From an uncultured Lewinella sp. (GTDB lineage: Bacteria; Bacteroidota; Bacteroidia; Chitinophagales; Saprospiraceae), in assembly GCA_938021455.1 (NCBI GenBank), contig CALIGP010000319.1, positions 1 through 27,629 of the forward strand: 27,629 bases of DNA, read 5' to 3'. Under the pieces are notes generated by a model. It had not been told where the DNA came from. It did not search any database and worked only from the letters and a program-made list of their open reading frames with translations. The stretch's first letter is position 1; each line of letters starts with the position of its first letter. Both the position numbers and the translations under genes were made by a program. Shown in pieces: positions 17,051 through 24,981 of this stretch.

Positions 17051-17831
17051 CAGGTGATCCAGGTGGGATTGGTGCGCCAAAATCATAATAGCTGTCTCCA
17101 TCGTCATCCGTCAGCCCGGTTGCGTTGGAGAAGATTTCCGCTGCAACGGAAGACCGTTGCGGTTCAGCTACATCGATTACAGGACGGAAGCTGAATGGGT
17201 GACTGCTAACGGCCAATCCTTTTCCCAAATGAATGTATAATCCATCCGCAGAGGCCTCTGCAGTTCCTAGGTCGGCGGCTATCGCTTTACTCTCAGCATT
17301 GGAGAACTGGTAGGCCTTGACGCGTCGATCAAGGTCATGACTGACCGATTCAAATGGGTGCGCGAGGTTTTCAGTAAAGGTTTCTAACCAGCTATGTACG
17401 AAAAGATAAGCTGAAGCGGCAGGGATAGCCTCCGCATTGCTGTTCGTTGATTTGCCACCAGACCGGCTAAACTTTCCGTTAGGGTCCCACTCCAATGGAA
17501 AACATTTTTTTTGCCAATCTTCCTTCTTGTAGAGAGCCTGAATGAACAGCTGAAAAGGTGGATTTTTGGGCACAGTAACCGAAAAGTCAGTGTGTTGCAA
17601 ACCAAGATGAACGATAAAGCGGAGCTCTTCTGAATCCGCCTGTATGGTGCCCTGAAAGGCTTTCAGGGTATTCGGGGCCATTTTAAAAGTTACCAATCGT
17701 TCACATTGCTGTTGGTCCGTATCGTAGCCCTGAAACAGGCCGGGGATGTCTTCTGTACGGCATCGCTGCCAGTTTTCGGCGTACTCCGCCATCTTTTTAT
17801 GGGACAGCGCATTCTTACTGTTCTTTTTCAT
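17043..17831 (-). CDS. Soluble protein of unknown function at the head of the two-component operon
   Basis: This 262-aa protein has no signal peptide, TM helix or family I recognise. Visible features are a Lys-rich start, a central hydrophobic segment (AIPAASAYLFVHSWLETF) and an acidic, Pro/Gly-rich tail with DDDGDSYYDFG, ending GSPDD. Its stop overlaps the start of the 7-TM gene, so it is probably co-transcribed with the sensor system and may be a cytoplasmic modulator of it, which is inference from position only. The 376-bp region upstream should hold the operon promoter, but no clear consensus box was found there. Confidence 0.75.
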   Translation of the reverse strand: MKKNSKNALSHKKMAEYAENWQRCRTEDIPGLFQGYDTDQQQCERLVTFKMAPNTLKAFQGTIQADSEELRFIVHLGLQHTDFSVTVPKNPPFQLFIQALYKKEDWQKKCFPLEWDPNGKFSRSGGKSTNSNAEAIPAASAYLFVHSWLETFTENLAHPFESVSHDLDRRVKAYQFSNAESKAIAADLGTAEASADGLYIHLGKGLAVSSHPFSFRPVIDVAEPQRSSVAAEIFSNATGLTDDDGDSYYDFGAPIPPGSPDD

Positions 17832-18207
17832 TATTGGTAGGTTATTTCGGTTAGCGTTGATTCGTTGGCCTTCAAGTTACGCTTAAAGAGTGTAGGGCGC
17901 AACAAGTACTTTCCCGGGGGTAAGGACGAGTTTCCCAGGCTAAATTCCATAAACCGGGACAAAGAGTAGGTATAAACACCTATTCAAACAGGGATATATA
18001 CGGTTCCCAATGTTCGATAAAAGTATGTGGGGGGCTGCATCGCTTCTTCACCCAAATGGGTGAAATCGAAGAAAAGACGGATGGTGGATCCAATAAATCA
18101 CCCAAGAAACGTTCAAAATTCCTTGGCCGCAGCGCGCAGGTGCAAAGGGTCCGTAACGTGAGCAATGGCGGGCTCTCTCCGGCCCTCCGGGCCGAAATTC
18201 AAAATCA
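17832..18207. other. Upstream region of the two-component operon with a palindrome
   Basis: No gene is supported; a 61-codon minus-strand reading frame at 17980-18165 has no signal, domain or credible start. The region holds the perfect palindrome TTCACCCA-AA-TGGGTGAA (18047-18064), flanked by CTTC and GAAG, copy F of the 19-mer repeat, and a GC hairpin CGGCCC-TCC-GGGCCG just past the OmpA-like gene stop. The palindrome could be an operator. Confidence 0.45.
18125..18145 (-). repeat. Dispersed 19-mer repeat, copy F (degenerate)
   Basis: On the minus strand it begins with the exact core TTGCACCTGCG and then diverges with a 2-base length change (CGCTGCGGCC). It is the weakest of the listed copies. 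Confidence 0.5.
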
Positions 18208-19260
18208 CTAATCGATCACCCCATTACTCAGTACCCTAATCTCCACGCGGCGGTTAGCCCTCATTTCGTTCTCTCCTTTCGCCTTGGGGAAGATCATCTC
18301 GAAATTAGAATACCCCCGATAGCTTATTCTCGAAGCGGGGATGCCAAAGTGAAGCAGGTAATCATGGACAAGCTTCGCCCGGCCTTCCGCCAGGCGATAT
18401 TGCCAGCTGCCGGGGCCTTGCTTATCGCCTGGGCTATTGACGTGGCCAGCCAGCTCAATGCGAATCTCCGGGCTGGCGCGCATAAACTGCAACAGGCGAG
18501 GAAGAACCGGCAAGGACTCCTTGAGCAAGTCTCTCCGGTTTCCAACAAAGAACAGGTCCGGAACACTCATCCGTGCGCCAACGGCGGCAGTTTCCAGGCG
18601 GGTAATCAATGTTGTATCCGTAGCAGAGGCCTCCTTCAGGGTAAGCGTATGGCTACTAAAAAAATGGTTACGGGCGTAAACATCCAGCCGGATTGCTTCG
18701 TCCAGTGGTAAGAACAGGGTGTATTCCCCCTCGTCATTAGACCGAGCCGTATCCTGAAGGAAGCGACCGTGTGCGATTACACCTCCTGGCAGCGGGTTCC
18801 CTTCTTTATCAGTGATCCGGCCGCTAAACCTAGCGTAGCGCTTGGGCAAGCCGGAGCGTAATAATACGCGGCGGTTGCGCCACTCGCGGTCAGTTGTCTC
18901 TACAATGGGCCGCTTTTCGCCAAAGTGGCGGATCTCTACGGCATCAGCGGGCCATCCGGCAGCTAGGGCAGCTGAGAGGGTGTTCTTGCTACGCCGCTCC
19001 GCCAGTGCGTCGTTGAGGGCATCAGAGCCAACGGCATCGGTGTGACCCTCCAGATACAATTCTAACGCCCCAGGTCGATCAGCTACCAGAGAAGCTACGA
19101 CAGCTGCGGACTCCTCCGTCAATACGTCCGCCCCAAAGTCAAAATAGATCGTGTCCGTCCGGTGTATCTCTACACTATCCACATAGCCAGTTATCTGAGC
19201 TGACAAGCAGACAGGCAGACAAAAAGTTAGCAGAAAAAGAATAACTCGAAACACGATCAA
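18208..19260 (-). CDS. Exported protein with two OmpA-like domains around a carboxypeptidase-regulatory-like domain
   Basis: The 350-aa protein has a Sec signal peptide (cut near LSAQ, about residue 20). The first OmpA-like domain spans about 30-137, with the peptidoglycan-binding GHTD (72-75), ERR (88-90) and NRRV (129-132). Next is a Gly-rich beta domain (about 145-225; SGRITDKEGNPLPGG) like CarboxypepD_reg. A second OmpA-like domain spans about 232-345, with GHVN (272-275) in place of GHTD and NRRVEI (336-341). The protein would sit in the periplasm and grip peptidoglycan through the first domain; the second lacks the diaminopimelate-binding Asp and may bind differently. There is no barrel domain. 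The neighbouring exported unknown (19409-20173) is in the same direction but separated by 148 bp and a repeat. Confidence 0.87.
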   Translation of the reverse strand: MIVFRVILFLLTFCLPVCLSAQITGYVDSVEIHRTDTIYFDFGADVLTEESAAVVASLVADRPGALELYLEGHTDAVGSDALNDALAERRSKNTLSAALAAGWPADAVEIRHFGEKRPIVETTDREWRNRRVLLRSGLPKRYARFSGRITDKEGNPLPGGVIAHGRFLQDTARSNDEGEYTLFLPLDEAIRLDVYARNHFFSSHTLTLKEASATDTTLITRLETAAVGARMSVPDLFFVGNRRDLLKESLPVLPRLLQFMRASPEIRIELAGHVNSPGDKQGPGSWQYRLAEGRAKLVHDYLLHFGIPASRISYRGYSNFEMIFPKAKGENEMRANRRVEIRVLSNGVID

Positions 19261-19363
19261 GGGTTTGCTGCCTTAAGATAAGGCGCAATGGCGGATGTAT
19301 AGTGTAAGGGAGTAAGAATTTAATTCGCCCGTAAGCCCAAACCCTGCTCTTCAAAACCTCCTT

Positions 19364-19382
19364 CTGCACCTGCGGTCGCGCC
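19364..19382 (+). repeat. Dispersed 19-mer repeat, copy G
   Basis: CTGCACCTGCGGTCGCGCC matches the consensus at 18 of 19 positions. It lies between two minus-strand genes, upstream of the double OmpA-domain gene. Confidence 0.75.
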
Positions 19383-19408
19383 TAAATCTATCAAAAGACT
19401 CCCTCGCG

Positions 19409-20173
19409 CTACTTCAATCGATCCGCATAAGTTAAGATCTTCTTCAGGTCAGCCGGCTTTCTCGTATCCAGTTTTTCGCTCTTGATAAACCCAGTAATTT
19501 CATTGGGGTAACCAAGATCTCTTGCTAGCGTTTTAGCTTTATAGGATGAAGCGACCCACTGATCGTCCACGTAAAGGTAGAGGTAGTCCTTTGGTGCGAA
19601 ACGGGCGGCAATTGGGCTAGCTGCGTAAGTTTTATTCTCAAAAACATGCACCTTTCGATGACTCGCCGCACGTACCCGATTGCCCTTAAAGAGTAATTCA
19701 GAATAGTGAGCGGGGTAATCCGGTAGCAGGCCATAAACCATACTGCGGGCGACTTCTCCCACACCGCCAAAATCAACCCTAGGGAAATAGTCAGGTCGAA
19801 ACTCGATCCAGTCTTCTCCTTTTTTATATTCTATCCGACCGGAGTAAGCGTTATAATTCACGCTACCCAGTGGATAGGGCTCATTAGAAAGATCCCGCAA
19901 GGTAGCAGCCCCAAAGGCCTTATAAGCATAGGGATCTCCGGAATAGGTTGAATAGCGTTCAATGGCCAGAGAAACAATGGCCTTCTGTAAGAATTCAACC
20001 TTGTCCACTCCCTCAACCTGGGATACATCCGCCATATTACCCGCCAGTAATTTATCGCCACTGGCGTCTCGCTCCTCAATCTCCAGCCGGAGTTGATCGA
20101 GTAAGCTGATGTTACTGTACTGAGCTGATAGAGAGAGAGAAAATAGCAGAAATAAAAAGGGCAGCGTTTTCAT
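19409..20173 (-). CDS. Exported protein of unknown function
   Basis: The 254-aa protein has a signal peptide (MKTLPFLFLLFSLSLSAQ). The rest is soluble, with many Tyr and charged residues, and I recognise no family. The C-terminal third (YLYLYVDDQWVASSYKAKTLARDL through ADLKKILTYADRL) looks like alternating strands and helices. It follows the SusD gene in the same direction after 82 bp containing a terminator-like hairpin, so it may be a weakly expressed distal gene of the Sus operon or an independent gene. Confidence 0.75.
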   Translation of the reverse strand: MKTLPFLFLLFSLSLSAQYSNISLLDQLRLEIEERDASGDKLLAGNMADVSQVEGVDKVEFLQKAIVSLAIERYSTYSGDPYAYKAFGAATLRDLSNEPYPLGSVNYNAYSGRIEYKKGEDWIEFRPDYFPRVDFGGVGEVARSMVYGLLPDYPAHYSELLFKGNRVRAASHRKVHVFENKTYAASPIAARFAPKDYLYLYVDDQWVASSYKAKTLARDLGYPNEITGFIKSEKLDTRKPADLKKILTYADRLK

Positions 20174-20200
20174 TTTTTTATTTGTGGGGTTAAAGAATTA

Positions 20201-20229
20201 GCCTCGTGCCGACTAGGTCGACACGAGGC
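20201..20229 (-). terminator. Terminator-like stem-loop after the SusD gene
   Basis: GCCTCGTG and CACGAGGC form an 8-bp stem, extended after one mismatch by CGAC/GTCG, around a TAG loop. On the minus strand it is followed by TAATTCTTTAA. It lies 27 bp after the SusD-like stop and before the next gene. Confidence 0.6.
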
Positions 20230-20255
20230 ATAATTTACGGATTAGGGCTGAAAAC

Positions 20256-21584
20256 CTAGCAATTGCAGCAGGAGTTCTGCACCAGAGCCGTATTCGTGTC
20301 AATGTTATTCTGCGGCAATGGCCAAACGTCATCACAGGCTTCATATCCAGCGGGGCCAAATACATCCAGTGCGCGGCCAGTCCGGCGCAGATCCCAAAGG
20401 CGATGACCACCTTCCATAGCCAGCTCAACGTAGCGTTCCTGAAGGATAAGATCAAGGAAGTTATCAGCCGTGAGGGTAAGGTCACCCAAGCCAGCACGGC
20501 TACGTACCTGATTGATCCAGCGACTGGCTTCACCAAAGTTGCCGGCACGGGCTTCTGTTTCTGCCATCACCAGTACCATCTCGGCAGCGCGGAAGAGATA
20601 AAGGGGATCATCCTGGCTACCAGATCCACCAGAAAAGTTATCATACTTAATACCGTAGTTGGCACCAGTATCATCAGTAGCGATGGATAGGTCTTTCCGG
20701 AGGTCTCCGTCTTCAAAAGCAGCTACCAAAGCCGCACTAGGAGCGATAGAATAGCGGCCGTTCAACGAAGACGGGCCAAAAAAGAAAGCATTACTATTCC
20801 CATCCGTAGAACTGAATTCCAGATAGAATAACTCATCAGCCAGGAAGGCTTCAGAAGTCAGTTCATAGTCGGAACCGATGGCTGCCGTAGCGAAGGTGTT
20901 TGCATCCGGGAAACGTCCCTGAATCAGGGCTACACGAGCCAGCAAAGCGTTAGCGGCACCTACCGACATGCCGAGTGAGAGATCATTCAGGTTACTGGCC
21001 GCAAAAGTTGCATCCTCAATTATCTGCGCGTAAACGTCAGCAGCGGCACTTTTAGGAACATTAAGCTCTTCACCAACCCCCACGGTAGGCGTAAGGATCA
21101 GCGGAATCTCTCCCCATCCCTGTACGAGTTGAAAATAGGCAATGGCGCGGCCGAAGCGAGCTTCGGCTAGGTAGTTGTTGCGAGTTGCTTCGTCTAAAGA
21201 AGGGTCTTCCACCGTAGGTAATATCGACAGCAGGTTATTAGCCGCATTGATTACACTGTAAAAATTGGACCAAACGCCTCCCATAGTACCGTTAGAAGGT
21301 AAGACGTTGTAGTTGTCAAACTGGGCTCTCGTCGGGAAAGTCCCCGTCCAATCACAATCATCACTGTAGTAAAGCGGTAAAGAGAGGTATCCATCGAAGG
21401 AACCAGCCTGTAGTCCGTTATAAACACCGGTACGCGCTGCGGCGGCGCCCTGGGCATTGGTAATGGCTAATTCCAGTGGAACTGAGTCAATGGGGGTAAT
21501 GGCTTCGAGGCCATAAGAATCACAAGCAGTAAAGGCTGTGGCGAAGGCCAACAAGGCTAAACCGCGATATAGTTGCTTAAACAT
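20256..21584 (-). CDS. SusD/RagB-family nutrient-binding outer membrane lipoprotein
   Basis: The 442-aa protein has a lipoprotein signal (TAFTAC, Cys21). It has the helical tetratrico-like SusD pattern: WSNFYSVINAANNLL, YLAEARFGRAIAYFQLVQGWG, and near the end LILQERYVELAMEGGHRLWDLRRTGRA with DVWPLPQNNIDTN. SusD proteins cap the matching SusC transporter and hand over glycans, peptides or other substrates. Length is on the short side for the family (often 450-600 aa). The C-terminus, usually QNPGY, reads QNSCCNC, giving three closely spaced cysteines. The gene lies 74 bp after the SusC gene. No glycoside hydrolase, peptidase or ECF sigma gene is nearby, so the substrate is unknown. Confidence 0.93.
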   Translation of the reverse strand: MFKQLYRGLALLAFATAFTACDSYGLEAITPIDSVPLELAITNAQGAAAARTGVYNGLQAGSFDGYLSLPLYYSDDCDWTGTFPTRAQFDNYNVLPSNGTMGGVWSNFYSVINAANNLLSILPTVEDPSLDEATRNNYLAEARFGRAIAYFQLVQGWGEIPLILTPTVGVGEELNVPKSAAADVYAQIIEDATFAASNLNDLSLGMSVGAANALLARVALIQGRFPDANTFATAAIGSDYELTSEAFLADELFYLEFSSTDGNSNAFFFGPSSLNGRYSIAPSAALVAAFEDGDLRKDLSIATDDTGANYGIKYDNFSGGSGSQDDPLYLFRAAEMVLVMAETEARAGNFGEASRWINQVRSRAGLGDLTLTADNFLDLILQERYVELAMEGGHRLWDLRRTGRALDVFGPAGYEACDDVWPLPQNNIDTNTALVQNSCCNC

Positions 21585-21658
21585 GTTTGATTTATTTATT
21601 GCTAATAAAAACTTCAGGGGGAGCAGCGCAGTGCACCATCCCGTACAAGTAGTCTTGA

Positions 21659-24600
21659 TTAGAAGCCGAGGTTAATACCGAACTGAACGGTACGAGCCAG
21701 GGGGTAGGTGAGGAAGTCAGTACCGAGTGCTACGTTAGCATTACCAAAGGTGTTTACCTCGGGGTCAAACCAGCTGTAGTCCGTCCAGGTAATCAGATTG
21801 GTACCATTGATGTAAAAACGCAGGCTTTCAAGACCAAGTTTATCCTGAACAATGCTGTTCGGAAGCTGGTAGGAAAGAGAGGCTGTTTTAAGTCGAACGA
21901 AAGACCCATCCTCCACATATCGGTCAGAGTCCTGACGGTTGTTATCCGCTGAAGCACCACCGGTGATCCGGGGAAACATGTCACCATCACCCTCTTCACG
22001 CCAGGCACCTTCGTAAGCACGAACCGTTGGAGCAAACACACTATTCAGGCCCTCAGCGAAAGCCAGGTTATTGTTGTAGACGTCGTTTCCAAAGCTAAAC
22101 TGGAAGAAGAAGTCCAGAGAAAGTCCTTTATAGGAAAGTTTGTTGGTGACACCAGCTGTTACATCAGGAAGCGCAGAGCCGATGAAGGCACGGTCATCAT
22201 CATTAATGATACCATCACCGTTATTGTCCTTAAAGCGGAAGTCGCCTGGTTGTGCACCTACGATGAAGTCACGATCATCATTCAGGGCATTATCGGCATC
22301 AATCTCTGCCTGATTTTGGTAGATACCATCTGTTTCAAGGCCAAAGAAAGAACCTACTGGCTGGCCAACCGCCAGGCGGGTAGCAAAGCCAAAGTCCTGC
22401 GGCTGGTCGTTGAATAGAGCGGTTACCTCGTTCTTATTATAGGCAGCACTCAGGGAGGTGCTCCAACTGAAATCACGCTCATCAACGTTCAGGAAAGTGA
22501 CACTAGCCTCAAAGCCAGTATTACGCATATCACCTACATTGGAAACAACAGAGCCGAAACCGGAAGTAGTAGGAATAGGTCGGTTTAGGATCAGGTCACT
22601 GGTTTCCTTGATGTAAAAGTCAAGCGTAGACGTGATCAGATTATCTAAGATTGCAAAGTCAAGACCTACATTAACCTGAGCGGTAGATTCCCATACCAGA
22701 TCCGGATTACCCAACTGAGACTGAGAAATACCCGGTGTAGTGAGGTAGGAAGCACCACCAGCAAATAACGGGCGTGTTTGGAAGTCACCAATGTTGTTGT
22801 TACCCGTCTGTCCGTAACTAGCACGCAGCTTCAACTGGTTAAATCCAGCAATTTTCTTGCTGGCGGCAAAGTCATATCCAGCAGCAATACCGGGGAAGTA
22901 GCCCCACTTTTCGTTGACAAAACGGCTCGATCCATCCGCGCGGAAAGAGGCTGTGATGTAAAGACCCGTTAGCAGATTTACGTTAACCGTACCAATGTAA
23001 GACTGTAGAGTACTACCGAACTGATCACCAGCGATGGTAGCTGGTGTGGCAGCGGCATCAGCACTGGGGAAGTTGTCACTCGGCAGATCATTAGTCACAA
23101 AGAAATTCCGGCGAATATCATCGCGCTGGTAAATTGCACCGACCGTAGCGTTGATGCTGGCAGCACCGACCTGTCCGTTATAAGTGGCTGTATACTCATT
23201 CAGGATACGCGTACGAACGTTACTACTTTCAGCGATTTTACCCTGTGGAGTAGACTGAAGTACGCTGGGCTCAAATACATTCTCCCGGAAGTTGACGTTG
23301 TCAACGCCAAGCTTTGCCCGCAGGGCAATCTGTTCAATGGGGAAGTAAGTAAGTTGTGCATTACCGATTACCCGATTAGTAATGGCGCGGTTCTGGTATT
23401 CTTCCGTAGCAGCTACCGGATTTTCCAGACCAAAGGCCGAGCCGTAGCTGCCATCCGGGTTACGCACGCTGGCTACTGGTGGCAATAGAATTGCCGTGGA
23501 GATGGCACCATAAATGTTATTATCTCCCTGGATTCGTTTGTTGTTACTATTAACGTAGTTCAGGTTAATACCCGCAGAGAGCTTATCAGAGATATTATGA
23601 TCCAGGTTCAGACGAGTACTGTAACGTTTGAACTGGGTACCGTTCAAAATCCCCTGATTGTCGTCGTAAGAAATAGAGGTAAAGAACTTAGTTTTCAAGT
23701 CACCGCCAGACATGCTTACGTTGTGGCTCTGGATGGGGTTACGATCAAAGATCAGTTCCTGCCAATCACTGTAAGTCGTTGAATCAAACTGGCTGGAGAA
23801 GTTGGCCGGATCACGGAAACCGTAACGCTCCTCGATGTAGTCGCTGTAGCCAACGTTGTCTACCACATCAATGGTTTTGATGGCCTCGTTAAAGCCGTAG
23901 CTAGAGTTAATGTTGATCTTCGTCTTACCGGCTTTTCCGCTTTTAGTCGTAATCAATACTACACCATTGGCAGCACGGCTACCGTAAATGGCAGTCGTGG
24001 AGGCATCTTTAAGGACCTCCATCGATTCGATATCAGCAGGGTTAATATCCGCTAGCGCATTCGTACCCTGTCCACCAGTACCTTCCTGTGCGAAGTTACC
24101 AGAGATGATCGGCACTCCATCCACTACAAACAGCGGTTCGTTGGATGCGTTAATAGAAGTGACGCCGCGAACACGGATATTATAACCCGCCCCCGGAGCA
24201 CCGTTAGATTGCTGAACTACTACGCCCGCAGCCTGCCGTAACGCACCCTGAATCGTAGCACCTGCCTCCTTGTTGGCATCAGCGCCTGAAATAGAGGCAA
24301 CGGATCCTACCAAATCCTTGCGCCGAGTGGGAGAATAGCCAACAACGACCACTTCCTCCAGCCCAATACCATCATTAGCTAAAACAATGGAATACTTCGA
24401 TTGACCACCTACGAGTGGAACAACATTGGTTGCAAAGCCTGTGTAGGAAACCACCAGGCTTTCTACGTTAGCGGGTACGTTCAAGGTAAAGTTACCGTCA
24501 ATGTCGGCAACAGTGCCACTTGTCGTTCCCTGAGCCAGAACCGAAGCTCCAATCAAAGGAACACCTTCATTGTCCATAACCGTTCCGGTTATGATGGACT

Positions 24601-24664
24601 GGGCCTGCAAAGCGGTACAACCCGCTAGTAGCATTATCCAGCAAAAAAGATTAAATCTACGCAT
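21659..24664 (-). CDS. SusC/RagA-family TonB-dependent outer membrane transporter
   Basis: The 1001-aa protein has a signal peptide (cut near LQAQS), an N-terminal CarboxypepD_reg-like domain (ITGTVMDNEGVPLIGASV through DGNFTLNVP), the SusC hallmark LEEVVVVGYSPTRRKDLVGSV, a plug domain (YNIRVRGVTSINASNEPLFVVDGVP; DIESMEVLKDASTTAIYGSRAANGVVLITTK) and a 22-strand barrel ending in FGINLGF. It imports a substrate in complex with the adjacent SusD using TonB energy. Length is normal and no damage is visible. The upstream 317 bp holds an inverted repeat at 24711-24730. With no enzyme genes beside it, it is a bare SusCD pair. Confidence 0.96.
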   Translation of the reverse strand: MRRFNLFCWIMLLAGCTALQAQSIITGTVMDNEGVPLIGASVLAQGTTSGTVADIDGNFTLNVPANVESLVVSYTGFATNVVPLVGGQSKYSIVLANDGIGLEEVVVVGYSPTRRKDLVGSVASISGADANKEAGATIQGALRQAAGVVVQQSNGAPGAGYNIRVRGVTSINASNEPLFVVDGVPIISGNFAQEGTGGQGTNALADINPADIESMEVLKDASTTAIYGSRAANGVVLITTKSGKAGKTKININSSYGFNEAIKTIDVVDNVGYSDYIEERYGFRDPANFSSQFDSTTYSDWQELIFDRNPIQSHNVSMSGGDLKTKFFTSISYDDNQGILNGTQFKRYSTRLNLDHNISDKLSAGINLNYVNSNNKRIQGDNNIYGAISTAILLPPVASVRNPDGSYGSAFGLENPVAATEEYQNRAITNRVIGNAQLTYFPIEQIALRAKLGVDNVNFRENVFEPSVLQSTPQGKIAESSNVRTRILNEYTATYNGQVGAASINATVGAIYQRDDIRRNFFVTNDLPSDNFPSADAAATPATIAGDQFGSTLQSYIGTVNVNLLTGLYITASFRADGSSRFVNEKWGYFPGIAAGYDFAASKKIAGFNQLKLRASYGQTGNNNIGDFQTRPLFAGGASYLTTPGISQSQLGNPDLVWESTAQVNVGLDFAILDNLITSTLDFYIKETSDLILNRPIPTTSGFGSVVSNVGDMRNTGFEASVTFLNVDERDFSWSTSLSAAYNKNEVTALFNDQPQDFGFATRLAVGQPVGSFFGLETDGIYQNQAEIDADNALNDDRDFIVGAQPGDFRFKDNNGDGIINDDDRAFIGSALPDVTAGVTNKLSYKGLSLDFFFQFSFGNDVYNNNLAFAEGLNSVFAPTVRAYEGAWREEGDGDMFPRITGGASADNNRQDSDRYVEDGSFVRLKTASLSYQLPNSIVQDKLGLESLRFYINGTNLITWTDYSWFDPEVNTFGNANVALGTDFLTYPLARTVQFGINLGF

Positions 24665-24981
24665 GGTATGAAGTGATTAAATGAGAAAAAAGGGTGTTAA
24701 TTTCTATCGAAAAATGAGTCACCTCATTTTCCGGACAGTTAAAGCCGTATTTATTTTGTGTAAGTGCTTATTTAAATAGAATGTTAATACGGGGATCCGC
24801 AAGGCTAACGGTAAGGGGACCAATTTCGCTGCCAGAGAGGCAATAATAAATTTTAAAAATGTCTCTTCTTTACCTTTTAATCGTATTCTAAAAAAAATAT
24901 GCGATCGGCCCGAACATTACACGGCCAGCTCAGGTTTAGGCACCTTAGATTTAATTCCTCTGTATTATTTTTCTATTACTT
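24665..24981. other. AT-rich upstream region of the SusC/SusD genes
   Basis: No gene is seen. The region is markedly more AT-rich than the genes around it, with several A/T runs (for example near 24840-24900). It must hold the SusCD promoter and the end of the polX transcript. No clean TAnnTTTG box was found. The only distinct structure is the inverted repeat annotated separately. Confidence 0.5.
24711..24730 (-). promoter_or_regulatory. Inverted repeat 47 bp upstream of the SusC start
   Basis: AAAATGAG (24711-24718) and CTCATTTT (24723-24730) form a perfect 8-bp inverted repeat with a 4-base centre. In the leader of the SusC gene it could be an operator or a leader hairpin. Confidence 0.35.

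Noticed and set aside
17980..18165. 61-codon minus-strand reading frame upstream of the two-component operon
   Set aside because: Composition is unlike neighbouring proteins, it crosses a degenerate repeat copy and a palindrome, and no ribosome-binding or promoter signal is visible.
20256..24664. A full polysaccharide utilisation locus around SusC/SusD
   Set aside because: No glycoside hydrolase, lyase, sulfatase, ECF sigma/anti-sigma or hybrid sensor gene is adjacent, so only a bare SusCD pair is supported.
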